DNA of 64,000 nt from G11 sp947167445 (GCA_947167445.1 CAMVID010000007.1:50806-114805), one strand, 5' to 3'. Numbered from the stretch's first letter, positions 18,652-27,584 are shown. Notes: generated by a model not told the origin, from the sequence alone. Numbers and translations: made by a program.

Positions 18652-20640
18652 CTATTTGTAATTTCTGTCAAGCTGTATCTTCTTGAGTTCCATCATCTTG
18701 TCACGAAGTTCTGCCGCAGCCTCGAAGTTAAGATCTGCTGCCGCTCTCTTCATCTTCTTCTCAACTTCATCAACAAGCTTCTTAAGCTGCGCCTCCGACA
18801 TGGATTCGGGATCCTTCTCGAAGCGCACCTCCTCCTTGGCAATCTCCTTGGAAATACTTATGAGGTCTCTGACCGCCTTCTTGATGGTGGTGGGAGTTAT
18901 GCCGTTCTCCTCATTGTATTTCATCTGAATCTCACGACGCCTGTTGGTCTCGTCGATGGCTATCTTCATGGAGTCTGTCATGTTGTCCGCATACATTACA
19001 ACGTGACCCTCGCTGTTTCTGGCCGCACGTCCTATGGTCTGAATCAGTGAAGTTGCCGAACGAAGGAAGCCCTCCTTATCGGCATCAAGTATTGCCACAA
19101 GGGCAATTTCGGGTATATCAAGTCCCTCTCTTAAGAGGTTGATTCCCACAAGTACATCAAAGACGTCAAGGCGCATATCCCTTATTATCTGGGCACGCTC
19201 TAAGGTGTCAATATCGGAGTGGAGATACTTGACCCTGATACCCACCTCATGAAGGTAATCCGTTAAGTCTTCGGCCATGTGCTTGGTTAAGGTTGTAATA
19301 AGAACCTTGTTGCCCGCCTTGGTGGTCTTTCTGATCTCACCGATAAGGTCATCAATCTGTCCTTCGATGGGACGAACATCTATCTCGGGATCAAGAAGAC
19401 CCGTAGGTCTTATAATCTGCTCGGTCCTAAGAAGCTCATGCTGCTCCTCGTAGGTGTTGGGAGTAGCTGAAACAAATAACATCTGGTCAATCCTCGACTC
19501 AAACTCCTCAAAGCTAAGAGGTCTGTTATCAAGGGCTGAAGGCAGTCTGAAACCATAGTCCACCAGAGTGTTCTTTCTTGATCTGTCTCCCGCAAACATT
19601 CCGCCTATCTGGGGAATGGTGATATGGGACTCGTCAACGATAATAAGGTAATCATCCTTAAAGTAATCCATAAGAGTATGGGGCGGAGCACCGGGAGCTG
19701 AGCCTACCAGGTGTCTGGAGTAGTTCTCAATACCGGAGCAGAAGCCGGTTTCTCTAAGCATCTCTATGTCAAAGTTGGTACGCTCTGATATTCTCTGGGC
19801 CTCAAGGAGTTTATCCTCACCCTTAAAGAATCTTACCCTGTCCTTAAGTTCCTCTTCGATGGCTTCGCAGGCTTTATTCATCTTGTCCGCCGCCACAACA
19901 TAGTGGCTGGCAGGGAAAATTGCCACGTGGGAAAGTTCTGCGTGAACCTGTCCCGTAAGAGGGTCCACCTCTGTGATTCTGTCTATTTCATCTCCGAAGA
20001 ATTCCACTCTGATGGCGTAGTCTCCGCCAATGGCGGGATAGATTTCGAGAACATCTCCCCTTACTCTGAAGGTACTTCTGGCTACATCATTATCATTCCT
20101 GGTGTACTGAATTGCAATCAACTCTCGGATGACATCATCCCTGTCCTTCATCATTCCCGGTCTTAGGGAAATGATTAATTCCTCATAATCCTCCGGGCTT
20201 CCAAGGCCATAGATACAGGAAACAGAAGCCACAACAATAACATCTCTTCTCTCTGTCAGAGATGCGGTGGCCGAGAGCCTCAGCTTATCAATCTCCTCGT
20301 TGATGGAAGAGTCCTTGGCAATATATGTGTCAGTCTGGGGAACATAGGCCTCAGGCTGGTAATAATCATAGTAGGACACGAAATACTCAACGGCGTTCTC
20401 AGGGAAAAACTCCTTCATCTCCCCGTATAGCTGTCCGGCCAGAGTCTTGTTATGGCTGATGATAAGGGTTGGCTTGTTGAGCGCAGCAATAACATTGGCC
20501 ATGGTAAAGGTCTTACCGGAACCGGTAACGCCTAAAAGTGTTTGAAATTGGTTTCCTTTCTTGAAGCCCTTCACCAGTTCCTCAATGGCTTGAGGCTGGT
20601 CACCTGTGGGCTTATAAGGAGAATGCAATTTGAATTCCAT
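18652..20640 (-). CDS. uvrB: excinuclease ABC subunit B
   Basis: Helicase-like subunit that verifies lesions and recruits UvrC. It has Walker A GVTGSGKTFT, the beta-hairpin YYDYYQPEAYVPQTD, motif II DESH, helicase motif QTIGRAARN and the C-terminal UVR coiled coil (KKLVDEVEKKMKRAAADL). From the ATG at 20638-20640 (SD AGGA, 9 bases) the protein is 662 aa; a frame start six codons earlier lacks an SD. It is preceded by a promoter and a LexA-type box. Confidence 0.96.
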   Translation of the reverse strand: MEFKLHSPYKPTGDQPQAIEELVKGFKKGNQFQTLLGVTGSGKTFTMANVIAALNKPTLIISHNKTLAGQLYGEMKEFFPENAVEYFVSYYDYYQPEAYVPQTDTYIAKDSSINEEIDKLRLSATASLTERRDVIVVASVSCIYGLGSPEDYEELIISLRPGMMKDRDDVIRELIAIQYTRNDNDVARSTFRVRGDVLEIYPAIGGDYAIRVEFFGDEIDRITEVDPLTGQVHAELSHVAIFPASHYVVAADKMNKACEAIEEELKDRVRFFKGEDKLLEAQRISERTNFDIEMLRETGFCSGIENYSRHLVGSAPGAPPHTLMDYFKDDYLIIVDESHITIPQIGGMFAGDRSRKNTLVDYGFRLPSALDNRPLSFEEFESRIDQMLFVSATPNTYEEQHELLRTEQIIRPTGLLDPEIDVRPIEGQIDDLIGEIRKTTKAGNKVLITTLTKHMAEDLTDYLHEVGIRVKYLHSDIDTLERAQIIRDMRLDVFDVLVGINLLREGLDIPEIALVAILDADKEGFLRSATSLIQTIGRAARNSEGHVVMYADNMTDSMKIAIDETNRRREIQMKYNEENGITPTTIKKAVRDLISISKEIAKEEVRFEKDPESMSEAQLKKLVDEVEKKMKRAAADLNFEAAAELRDKMMELKKIQLDRNYK

Positions 20641-20656
20641 TTTCCATCTTCCTATC

Positions 20657-20693
20657 AAAAAAATCTGCCATACTCTAAAAAGTATAGCAGATT
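20657..20693 (-). terminator. terminator-like hairpin upstream of uvrB
   Basis: Arms 20662-20674 and 20681-20693 form a 13-pair stem in minus-strand RNA (one G-U pair), followed by seven Ts (20657-20663). It most likely ends the transcript of the DUF4097 gene. It overlaps the -10 of the uvrB promoter, so mRNA begun at that promoter would lack the 5' arm. Confidence 0.75.
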
Positions 20694-20709
20694 ATTTGCG
20701 GAATGTATA
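20681..20709 (-). promoter_or_regulatory. predicted uvrBA promoter
   Basis: TATACA (20704-20709), 17-bp spacer, TATACT (20681-20686) on the minus strand. The same -35, spacing, -10 and adjoining bases occur upstream of higB (28262-28290). Confidence 0.55.
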
Positions 20710-20718
20710 TAGTTTTTT

Positions 20719-20732
20719 CGAACTTTTGTTCT
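20719..20732. promoter_or_regulatory. LexA (SOS) box of uvrBA
   Basis: CGAAC-TTTT-GTTCT matches the Firmicutes LexA/DinR consensus CGAAC-N4-GTTCG at 9 of 10 positions. It lies about 10 bp upstream of the predicted -35, between the DUF4097 stop and uvrB. uvrBA is a classical SOS target, supporting the call. Confidence 0.85.
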
Positions 20733-20737
20733 AGTTC

Positions 20738-21673
20738 TTAATCCAAGGCATTGATTGTAACATTTCCTGAGGTGGTATCGATGTCCATGGTGTTGGTGCC
20801 ATTGCCCAAAATATAGACATCACCGCTTGTGGTGCATGAAATATTACTTCTGACATCACCGCTTGTAGTTGTAATGCTTGCGGTAGCATCAGCATCTTCG
20901 GGAAGATAGAGATCAACATCTCCTGAAGTTGCATTGATTACGAGTGAACCCGGAACCTTTTCAAAAGCCAAGGTTTTGCTGCCGCTTGATGAATCGGCGT
21001 CAAAATATTCAACCGACTCTGCCTCAACATTTACATTTCCCGATGTTGTGTGCAGAATCAGACTCTTCACTTCCTCAAGCTTCAGATCATAGCTCCCGGA
21101 GGTGGCATCAATGGAGATTCCTTCGCTTTTGCCAAACTGGGTAAGGTCAATATCTCCGGAGGTGGAGTTAATTGTAATTCTGTCGGCTTCGCAGCCTATG
21201 GTATGGTTTCCTGAGGTTGAATCAAGGTCGAACTTATCTGCCTTAATGCTTCCTGCAGTTAAATCTCCGGATGTGAGATTAATGTTTACCTCGGAGTATG
21301 TTACATCTTCAGGAATTGTTATTTCCAGTCTCTTATCCAGATTATTGAGGTCAAGTCTCTTGTCTGATGCGCAATACCTTACGTGAAGGGTTGAGCCCTC
21401 AACCCAGGTGTGCACCTGTCTGTCCTCATCAAGATCGATTCGGGCCGTTTCCTCGATGGTTACTGTGTCTGTATCTTCTGCCAAAAACGTAATATCTCCG
21501 GAAATGTAATCGATATCAATTGTGTCAATCTTTTCAGTTATTTCCTGATTTCCGGCAACATATTTGTCGGCATTTAAATAGTGAATGAATGTTGTATATC
21601 CAAATGAGCATCCTGTAAGGAGCATGGCTGCCGCAACAGCTCCCGTCAGTAATAATCCTTTAATTATTTTCAT
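20738..21673 (-). CDS. DUF4097-type lipoprotein with TSGD/TSGN repeats
   Basis: A predicted lipoprotein (hydrophobic signal then LLTGC lipobox) followed by about 270 residues of DUF4097-like beta-solenoid. At least ten copies of a TSGD/TSGN/TSGS turn recur every 17-25 residues, for example LTSGDL, STSGNH, STSGDI, TTSGNV. The start at 21671-21673 has AAAGGAG 9 bases upstream; a start nine codons earlier has none. It overlaps the anti-sigma gene by 14 bp and closes the ECF operon, so it is probably an envelope component governed by that sigma factor. The molecular role is unknown. Confidence 0.75.
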   Translation of the reverse strand: MKIIKGLLLTGAVAAAMLLTGCSFGYTTFIHYLNADKYVAGNQEITEKIDTIDIDYISGDITFLAEDTDTVTIEETARIDLDEDRQVHTWVEGSTLHVRYCASDKRLDLNNLDKRLEITIPEDVTYSEVNINLTSGDLTAGSIKADKFDLDSTSGNHTIGCEADRITINSTSGDIDLTQFGKSEGISIDATSGSYDLKLEEVKSLILHTTSGNVNVEAESVEYFDADSSSGSKTLAFEKVPGSLVINATSGDVDLYLPEDADATASITTTSGDVRSNISCTTSGDVYILGNGTNTMDIDTTSGNVTINALD

Positions 21674-22622
21674 TGTTCTTATCTCCTTTACTTCCTGCAA
21701 TCAATCCGATAATGGCAAGTGCTGCGCCGATTACAACTCCCACAATGGCATAGCCCATTGTCCACATGGAATACATGGCGGGTACTGCATTTGCTACTCT
21801 TATAAGCAATCCTATGATGAGTTCAACGCCCCAGTATGAAAATGCACTGATTAAAGCCGTGCATACACCTATTTTGACAAGTGAGTTGGAGCCGATGTAT
21901 CTGATTACAACAAAGATTGCCCATGCAAGCATAACAAGAGGAATTGAAATGCAAAGCGCAATAGGGAAGAAGCTTGCTGTTTTTACCGTAAAACCAATGC
22001 ACACGATCATAAGGAAAAATGTAACTGTGGAGGCAGCCATTACCGCAAGGCCTTTGCTGTTCTTAAGAAGAGCATTCACAGGCTTTCTGCAGGCAATGAA
22101 GGGGCCAAAGCATAAGGTGAGGCCAAACAATACAGCCGAGGCTGCAATGAAGAACCAGCTTGCTTTGGTGTAAATGCTTATGACACCAAGAAGCACAAGG
22201 AGGCTGGCGGTGAAGGATGTCATGGTGTAGAACATCCGGTTTTCCCTGACCATTAAAGGCACAACGATTAATGATGTGGGGATGAGCATTGCTGCAAGTA
22301 CGATAAAGAACCAGGTAAGGGCGTGGCCGGTTGCAAGGTTTACAATGAGGCATACCAGAATCGGAATGGCAAAAATTGCCGCAAAGACGCCACCCACCGT
22401 AGCACTTTTTCTTTTGAAAAATCTGGACTGGGAATCGATGACGCTGTCCTTTTCCTTGACGATCATTTCATCGATTGCCGTGTCGCTTAACTCTTCAAGC
22501 ATCTTTTGGCACTTTGGGCATTCTTTAAGATGCTCTTCAACTGCCTTTTTGCTTGCCTCACTGCAGGCACCGTCCTTATATAAAGGCAGAAGGTCTTCTA
22601 TCATATCACATTCGTATTTCAT
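21660..22622 (-). CDS. membrane anti-sigma factor with zinc-finger domain
   Basis: A 320-aa protein whose N-terminus is a zf-HC2 anti-sigma domain: DLLPLYKDGACSEASKKAVE followed by the zinc motif H31-x3-C35-x2-C38. After a soluble linker there are about eight transmembrane segments (from about residue 80), more than the single span of most anti-sigma factors. It overlaps the upstream ECF sigma gene by 4 bp (ATGA), as in typical sigma/anti-sigma pairs. It is expected to bind the sigma factor at the membrane until an envelope signal appears. Confidence 0.82.
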   Translation of the reverse strand: MKYECDMIEDLLPLYKDGACSEASKKAVEEHLKECPKCQKMLEELSDTAIDEMIVKEKDSVIDSQSRFFKRKSATVGGVFAAIFAIPILVCLIVNLATGHALTWFFIVLAAMLIPTSLIVVPLMVRENRMFYTMTSFTASLLVLLGVISIYTKASWFFIAASAVLFGLTLCFGPFIACRKPVNALLKNSKGLAVMAASTVTFFLMIVCIGFTVKTASFFPIALCISIPLVMLAWAIFVVIRYIGSNSLVKIGVCTALISAFSYWGVELIIGLLIRVANAVPAMYSMWTMGYAIVGVVIGAALAIIGLIAGSKGDKNNENN

Positions 22623-23107
22623 GATTTCTCCATCCTTTCTTTAATCAAAATTCTTGCTCGATGGTAGGTAACCCGGGCCCAGGTTTCCGTTTTGCCAAAG
22701 ACCGAACCAATTTCCTTAAATGACAGTTCGCCGAAGACCCGAAGCTGGAAGACTTCCTTGTAGGGTTCCTCCATGGCATGCAGGATTCGATGAATCTGTA
22801 TGGAAGTGTCGGCGTCCATAAGCTTCTTCTCGATGCTCTTTCCGGTGTCGGGCTGAGTTTCAAGAGGAACGTCTTCAAACCTTGCATGCCTTCTTTTTTC
22901 ATCGATGAAAAGGTTCTTGGCTATGGCGCACAGCCATGTGAAGCTTTCGCTTTCACCTCTGAAGGTCTGCTTGGTGGATATGGCCCTGAAAAATGTTTCC
23001 TGGGCTATTTCCATGGCGTCGTTTTGATTGTCCGTTAGCGTCATAACATATGAAAACAGTTTCATATAGAACGCTTCATAAAGTTTTTCTGCTGTGGTAT
23101 TGTCCAT
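22619..23107 (-). CDS. ECF-type sigma-70 factor (module 1)
   Basis: A 162-aa ECF sigma factor. Region 2 includes DNQNDAMEIAQETFFRAI and the FTWLCAIAKNLFIDEKRR segment; region 4 is ELSFKEIGSVFGKTETWARVTYHRAR. An upstream in-frame extension of 45 codons is low-complexity Lys/Phe and crosses the predicted promoter, so the ATG at 23105-23107 was chosen. A SigX/SigW-like site lies 39-64 bases upstream, implying autoregulation. It is divergent from a second ECF module. Confidence 0.88.
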   Translation of the reverse strand: MDNTTAEKLYEAFYMKLFSYVMTLTDNQNDAMEIAQETFFRAISTKQTFRGESESFTWLCAIAKNLFIDEKRRHARFEDVPLETQPDTGKSIEKKLMDADTSIQIHRILHAMEEPYKEVFQLRVFGELSFKEIGSVFGKTETWARVTYHRARILIKERMEKS

Positions 23108-23145
23108 GTCTTTTCGAGCTTTCCTTTTTTTGATCTCATTGGTTA

Positions 23146-23171
23146 GACGGAGCAATCCGAAATTCGTTACA
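23146..23171 (-). promoter_or_regulatory. predicted ECF autoregulatory promoter
   Basis: On the minus strand TGTAAC (23166-23171), 16-bp spacer, CGTC (23146-23149). This matches the TGtAAC-N16/17-CGWC form known for B. subtilis extracytoplasmic sigma factors. The predicted transcript starts about 32 bases before the sigma ATG. Confidence 0.6.
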
Positions 23172-23307
23172 AACTTTTTAAAAATTTTTTTAAAAAAATT
23201 ATATGATATACTTTTCAGGATGTCACCTTTTGCTTTTATCAAACATTTATAGAGTGAAAAGGTATTCGCGAAGACCTATCGTATTCAATAATCCGGGAGG
23301 ACATAAA

Positions 23308-23826
23308 ATGAATCGAGCAGATAGGAACGCAGATCTGGAACTGGTCATTGAAAAATACAGCAACATTCTCTACAAAATATGCTTCGTTATCCTGAAAAAC
23401 GAGCAGGATACCAAGGATGTTTTACAGGAGACATTCATTACTTACATGACCAAGAAGCCTGATTTTGCTTCCGAAGAGCACAAGAAAGCTTGGCTTATAA
23501 AAGTATCACAGAATAAATGTAAGGAATTCCTCAGATTTCATAAGAAGCATGCCGGAATCCCTCTTGAAGAGGTGGAAGAAAGCCTTGAAATCACCAGAGG
23601 AATGAGTGTAGAAGACAAAGATAAGCTCAGACTGATATGGAACCTGAATTACAAACTTAAAAGTGTGGTGATCCTATATTATGTAGAAGGTTATTCAGTC
23701 AAAGAGACTGCCCAAATCCTTCACATATCAGAGGTTGCCGTCAAAAAGCGTCTGCAAAGGGCAAGAGAAACACTTGCAAAGCTTGGCAGAGCATATGAAG
23801 GAGGTATCATCTGTGAGCAGATATGA
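23308..23826 (+). CDS. ECF-type sigma-70 factor (module 2)
   Basis: A 172-aa ECF sigma factor on the plus strand. Region 2 is DTKDVLQETFITYM with KKAWLIKVSQNKCKEFLR; region 4 is YSVKETAQILHISEVAVKKRLQRARE. The ATG at 23308 has GGGAGG 8 bases upstream, whereas an open frame 35 codons longer has no SD. It overlaps the following putative anti-sigma gene by 14 bp. It shares the 200-bp divergent intergenic region with module 1. No ECF-type promoter was convincing on this side. Confidence 0.88.
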   Translation: MNRADRNADLELVIEKYSNILYKICFVILKNEQDTKDVLQETFITYMTKKPDFASEEHKKAWLIKVSQNKCKEFLRFHKKHAGIPLEEVEESLEITRGMSVEDKDKLRLIWNLNYKLKSVVILYYVEGYSVKETAQILHISEVAVKKRLQRARETLAKLGRAYEGGIICEQI

Positions 23827-24970
23827 CATCGATAAGGATCTCTTTGAAAATATTGAGATCCCCAATTACATAAAGAGAGAATTATACAAGGATTGTAAAC
23901 GTGGTAAAAGAGCAGCGGATCTCTGCTTCCGCTATGCGGGACCTTTAACGGCCCTTATAGTTATGGCCGCCGTTGGACTTACAGGCTTTGGCGTTAAGGC
24001 AGGCTATGATAACTGGGTTAAGCGTGTAGAGTCAATGCCCGAAACCGAGAAGACGGAGCTTTTTGAAGAGATTAAAAATGATGAGGGAGTTACTATAGAT
24101 GAGGCCTGGAGCAGAAAGCTTACAAACGTTGAGATTATCAAAATCTCCGACCTCGAGAAGAAGTACTATAATTCGGCACTTTTCCCGGAAGGGGAGGTTC
24201 AAAGGCTTGAAAAATTAAGCGATTGGGACGGCAAAAGCCTTTGCTATATCGAAGAAGATCATCTTCTTCACCTTCCCGAAACCGAAATGACTGAGGAACA
24301 GATGCTTCAGTTTATCGATTACAATGCCAAGAAGGACTACCTGATTGAAAACAATGCAGATGAGATCCAGGCAGAGGATTCCGAGGATGAATGGTCCGAT
24401 GAAGAATATGAAGATGTGCCCAGTCCTTACGTTGATGTAGACAGCGCAACTGAGGAGGATATCATCAAAGTCGCAACTCCTCACCTCACCAAATTCCTGG
24501 GATGGGAACTTGGCAGCGAATGGAAACCCCGTGTTGAAGCCTTTAAACCCTCAAATGGCAATCCTGAATACAAGGACCACGACATGTACACCATTTACTG
24601 GGAGGAAGGTGGCGCTACTCCAAACAACACCGACTATGTGGTTTGCCTGGGAATGTATGATTTGCACTTTGAGGCTGTGGCAATTCGCGGAAGAGAGCAC
24701 TGGGCTACTCTTAAAAGTTATACCGATACAGCAGCTTTAGATAAGGGTGAGAAGGATAAGGAAAAGATTTACAAAGTCCTTAAGGATATGTACGGATTGC
24801 CTGCAAAGCCTGATTCCGAAAGAATGGAAGTAGTGGATGATTACGGCAGCAAGGACGACATAAGACAATTGAGATTCGTATTTGACTACGGAAATCTGGA
24901 GGTAGACGTTGAATGGGATCTCGGCGGAGAAAGACTTGATTCCATCGAGATCTTCCCTGAAGGATACTAA
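23813..24970 (+). CDS. probable single-span anti-sigma / envelope protein, GTG start
   Basis: Starts at GTG 23813 with AAGGAGG 8 bases upstream; earlier in-frame ATGs lie inside the sigma gene without an SD. The 385-aa product has a short basic cytosolic N-terminus, one transmembrane helix (about 47-66, with AGPLTALIVMAAVGLTG) and about 310 extracytoplasmic residues, very acidic near 205-225 (SEDEWSDEEYEDV). No zinc motif is visible. By overlap with the ECF gene it is the likely anti-sigma partner; the outer domain is not recognised. Confidence 0.65.
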   Translation: MSRYDIDKDLFENIEIPNYIKRELYKDCKRGKRAADLCFRYAGPLTALIVMAAVGLTGFGVKAGYDNWVKRVESMPETEKTELFEEIKNDEGVTIDEAWSRKLTNVEIIKISDLEKKYYNSALFPEGEVQRLEKLSDWDGKSLCYIEEDHLLHLPETEMTEEQMLQFIDYNAKKDYLIENNADEIQAEDSEDEWSDEEYEDVPSPYVDVDSATEEDIIKVATPHLTKFLGWELGSEWKPRVEAFKPSNGNPEYKDHDMYTIYWEEGGATPNNTDYVVCLGMYDLHFEAVAIRGREHWATLKSYTDTAALDKGEKDKEKIYKVLKDMYGLPAKPDSERMEVVDDYGSKDDIRQLRFVFDYGNLEVDVEWDLGGERLDSIEIFPEGY

Positions 24971-24980
24971 TCCGGTATAA

Positions 24981-25013
24981 AAGAACCGCGGGTGTTTAGC
25001 CCGCGGTTCTTTG
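24981..25013. terminator. bidirectional terminator
   Basis: 12-bp GC-rich stem AAGAACCGCGGG / CCCGCGGTTCTT with a 7-base loop and T tracts on both sides, between convergent genes. Confidence 0.9.
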
Positions 25014-25020
25014 TATCTTT

Positions 25021-26379
25021 TTATCTTGATAAGAATGTAAGAATCATCATAAGGCAGAAGAACAATGCAAAGGAAAGGGTTCCCTTGTCCGAATGTCTTC
25101 CTGTACACATGGAAGGGATATGTTCTTCTATAACAAGGAAGGCTATTGCGCCTCCCGTAAGAGCCATTACAAACAAAAGAATTCCGGGGAGGGCACTTAC
25201 AAGGATTATCATGGCAATACCAAGAAGGGGCTCCACAATACCCGATATAACACCCATGAGAAAGGCTTTGTTTTTACCTTCACCCTCTACTCTTATGGGG
25301 GTGGACACCAAAGCTCCCTCAGGAATGTTCTGAATGGCTATTCCGATAATAAGAGCAATGGTGGCTGTCATGGAAACTTCCTCTGCCCCGTTAAGCGCCC
25401 CGGCCAGCATAACACCAATGGCCATGCCTTCGGGAACGTGGTGAATCACTTCCGACATCATTACTCTGAATGTGTACTTAAGGGTGCTGGAGGGTCCCTC
25501 TTCCGCCCTGGTAAATGCATGGGCGTGGGGCACAACCTTGTCAAGGAAATACTGGAATCCGATACCGATGATGAATCCAATGGCTACAGTTATCACCTTG
25601 CCCTTAAGAATTGAGGGATAAAGCAGGGTCCACATGGAACATGCCATCATGATACCACCGGCCATTCCCGTCATTATGTTCTTGAAATCATCCTTCATAT
25701 CTTTATCCCAAACGAACACAAGGGCCGAGCCAAGAATGGTTCCGATGAAGGGAATCAGAAGTTCAAAGAGCACGTCTCCGTTGTCCATAAACTCCAGGAC
25801 TCCCATGTGCTCCAAAAGAATTTTCAGGCCTATAAAAACAAGGACAAATCCGCCGGCTGCTTCCGCACCGGATTTATATCTTGTTCCGAATACGTTTCCT
25901 ATTCGGACTCCCACCGAAGAAATAACAAATGTAGTTGCCGCAATAATAAGGCAGGCGATTACGGTGTTAACAAAGGGTGATGCATTAATCAGAGTAACGG
26001 GAACTGCTACGAATGTTATACCAACCGCAAGGGCATCTATGGATGTGGCGACGGCCAGTATGAACATGGATTTCACATCAAATCCCGCCCTGGTTTCCTC
26101 TTCCTCTGAAGAGAAGGCTTCTCTTATCATATTTACTCCTATGATAAGAAGCAGTATAAAGGCCAGCCAGGGAGCTACCTTGTTGATTATGAATTCTAAC
26201 CTGCTTCCAAGGACATATCCAATAAAGGGCATTAATCCCTGGAAACATCCAAACCATATGCCGCAAAGCAGTATTTGCCTGACAGTTGCTTTCTTTGTTT
26301 CAATTCCCTTGCAGATCGATACGGCAAAGGCATCCATGGAAAGACCTATTGCAAGAAGCAATAACTCAATTATTCCCAT
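25021..26379 (-). CDS. MntP-ZIP fusion: manganese exporter domain joined to ZIP-family transporter domain
   Basis: One uninterrupted 452-aa frame holds two transporters. Residues 1-195 match MntP manganese efflux proteins, with the paired Asp motifs SMDAFAV (D16) and SIDALAVG (D115). Residues about 205-452 match ZIP-family metal transporters, with VIHHVPEG (311-318), QNIPEGA (350-356) and GIVEPLLG (380-387) plus a His-containing loop (VPHAHAF, 283-289). MntP exports Mn(II), whereas ZIP proteins usually carry divalent metals inward, so the joining is odd. No Mn riboswitch is visible in the 26-bp gap to the upstream aminotransferase gene. Confidence 0.85.
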   Translation of the reverse strand: MGIIELLLLAIGLSMDAFAVSICKGIETKKATVRQILLCGIWFGCFQGLMPFIGYVLGSRLEFIINKVAPWLAFILLLIIGVNMIREAFSSEEEETRAGFDVKSMFILAVATSIDALAVGITFVAVPVTLINASPFVNTVIACLIIAATTFVISSVGVRIGNVFGTRYKSGAEAAGGFVLVFIGLKILLEHMGVLEFMDNGDVLFELLIPFIGTILGSALVFVWDKDMKDDFKNIMTGMAGGIMMACSMWTLLYPSILKGKVITVAIGFIIGIGFQYFLDKVVPHAHAFTRAEEGPSSTLKYTFRVMMSEVIHHVPEGMAIGVMLAGALNGAEEVSMTATIALIIGIAIQNIPEGALVSTPIRVEGEGKNKAFLMGVISGIVEPLLGIAMIILVSALPGILLFVMALTGGAIAFLVIEEHIPSMCTGRHSDKGTLSFALFFCLMMILTFLSR

Positions 26380-26405
26380 TAATAATTCTCCTGAATGGTG
26401 CTGAT

Positions 26406-27584
26406 TTAGGGCAGCAAGTCTGCCATTTTCGAAAGGCGCTTTAAGGCCTCCTCAAGTGTGGACTGCTGTCTTGCAAAATGAAGACGAATCAGATTGTTCA
26501 CCGGCTCTCTGAAGAAGCTGGAGCCCGGAACGGCAGCCACTCCTATATTCTGTATCATCCACTCGCAAAATTCAAGGTCTGTATATCCTTTAAACTGAGG
26601 AAGTTCCATAAACTCCGCAATATCAATCATAACGAAGTATGTACCCTGAGGAACGTTATGCTTAAGCCCGATTCGATCAAGACCCGCAAGGAAAAAGTCC
26701 CTCTTTTCGGTATAGGTTCTTAGTAAATCCTCGTAGTAGGATTCCGGAAGGGTAAGACCCGCCACCGCTGCTTCCTGAAGAGGCGCTGCTGCCCCAACCG
26801 TAAGAAAGTCGTGAACCTTTCTTGCTGCTTCGATTACCTTGGCAGGTCCGCAAATATAGCCCAGTCTCCATCCCGTAATGGAATAGGTCTTGGACAGAGA
26901 GTTACAGGTGATGGTATGCTCGAACATTCCGGGGAGTGATGCCATTGATGTATGGGCATTTGGGGCATAAACCATATGCTCGTATACCTCGTCCGTAACT
27001 ACGAAGGCATCATAGGTTATGGCCAGGTTTCCAATTGCCGTAAGTTCATCTCTTGTGAACACCTTTCCGCAGGGATTGGATGGGTTACAGATTATTATTG
27101 CTTTAGCTCCTTTTTTGAAGCCCTCTTCTATAAGTTTAATATCGAAGTTATATTCAGGTGGAACCAGAGGAATGTAAATCGGATCTGCTCCCGACAAAAT
27201 CGCATCCGCTCCATAGTTCTCATAGAACGGAGAGAACACCATAACTTTATCTCCCGGGTTACAGATAGTCATCATAGCCGTCATCATGGCTTCTGTGCTT
27301 CCGCAGGTGACGCAAAGCTCGGTCTCGGGGTCCACTTCTCTCTTAAATGTTTTGGAAGCTTTTGCTGCCAAAGCATCCCTGAAGTTCTTGGCTCCAAAGG
27401 TTATAGAGTACTGGTGAGGTCCCTGGTGGGCCGCCTTCTCAAGCGCATCCGTAATTTCCTTTGGCGGATCGAAATCCGGGAAGCCCTGGGACAAATTAAT
27501 AGCTCCATATTTATTGCTTATTCGAGTCATTCTCCTGATTACAGAATCGGTGAATGTCTCTACTCGTTTACTAAGTTCCGGCAT
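26406..27584 (-). CDS. class I/II PLP aminotransferase
   Basis: A 392-aa fold-type I aminotransferase similar to the YbdL/kynurenine-aminotransferase group. It shows NPSNPCGK (167-174), D198 contacting the pyridine nitrogen, the Schiff-base Lys K232 in SLSKTYSITGWR, and C-terminal RLHFA. The substrate is not fixed by the sequence; aromatic or methionine-type donors are plausible. The ATG overlaps the higA stop by one base (TAATG), so translation should be coupled to the antitoxin gene. Confidence 0.88.
   Translation of the reverse strand: MPELSKRVETFTDSVIRRMTRISNKYGAINLSQGFPDFDPPKEITDALEKAAHQGPHQYSITFGAKNFRDALAAKASKTFKREVDPETELCVTCGSTEAMMTAMMTICNPGDKVMVFSPFYENYGADAILSGADPIYIPLVPPEYNFDIKLIEEGFKKGAKAIIICNPSNPCGKVFTRDELTAIGNLAITYDAFVVTDEVYEHMVYAPNAHTSMASLPGMFEHTITCNSLSKTYSITGWRLGYICGPAKVIEAARKVHDFLTVGAAAPLQEAAVAGLTLPESYYEDLLRTYTEKRDFFLAGLDRIGLKHNVPQGTYFVMIDIAEFMELPQFKGYTDLEFCEWMIQNIGVAAVPGSSFFREPVNNLIRLHFARQQSTLEEALKRLSKMADLLP

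Noticed and set aside
25634..26404. A 256-codon plus-strand frame opposite MntP-ZIP
   Set aside because: Antisense to a clear transporter gene; composition (Ile/Thr/Met rich) is what the complement of hydrophobic codons gives.
26380..26405. Mn riboswitch (yybP-ykoY) before the MntP-ZIP gene
   Set aside because: Only 26 bp separate it from the upstream gene; no room for the aptamer, and none is visible upstream of the aminotransferase either.
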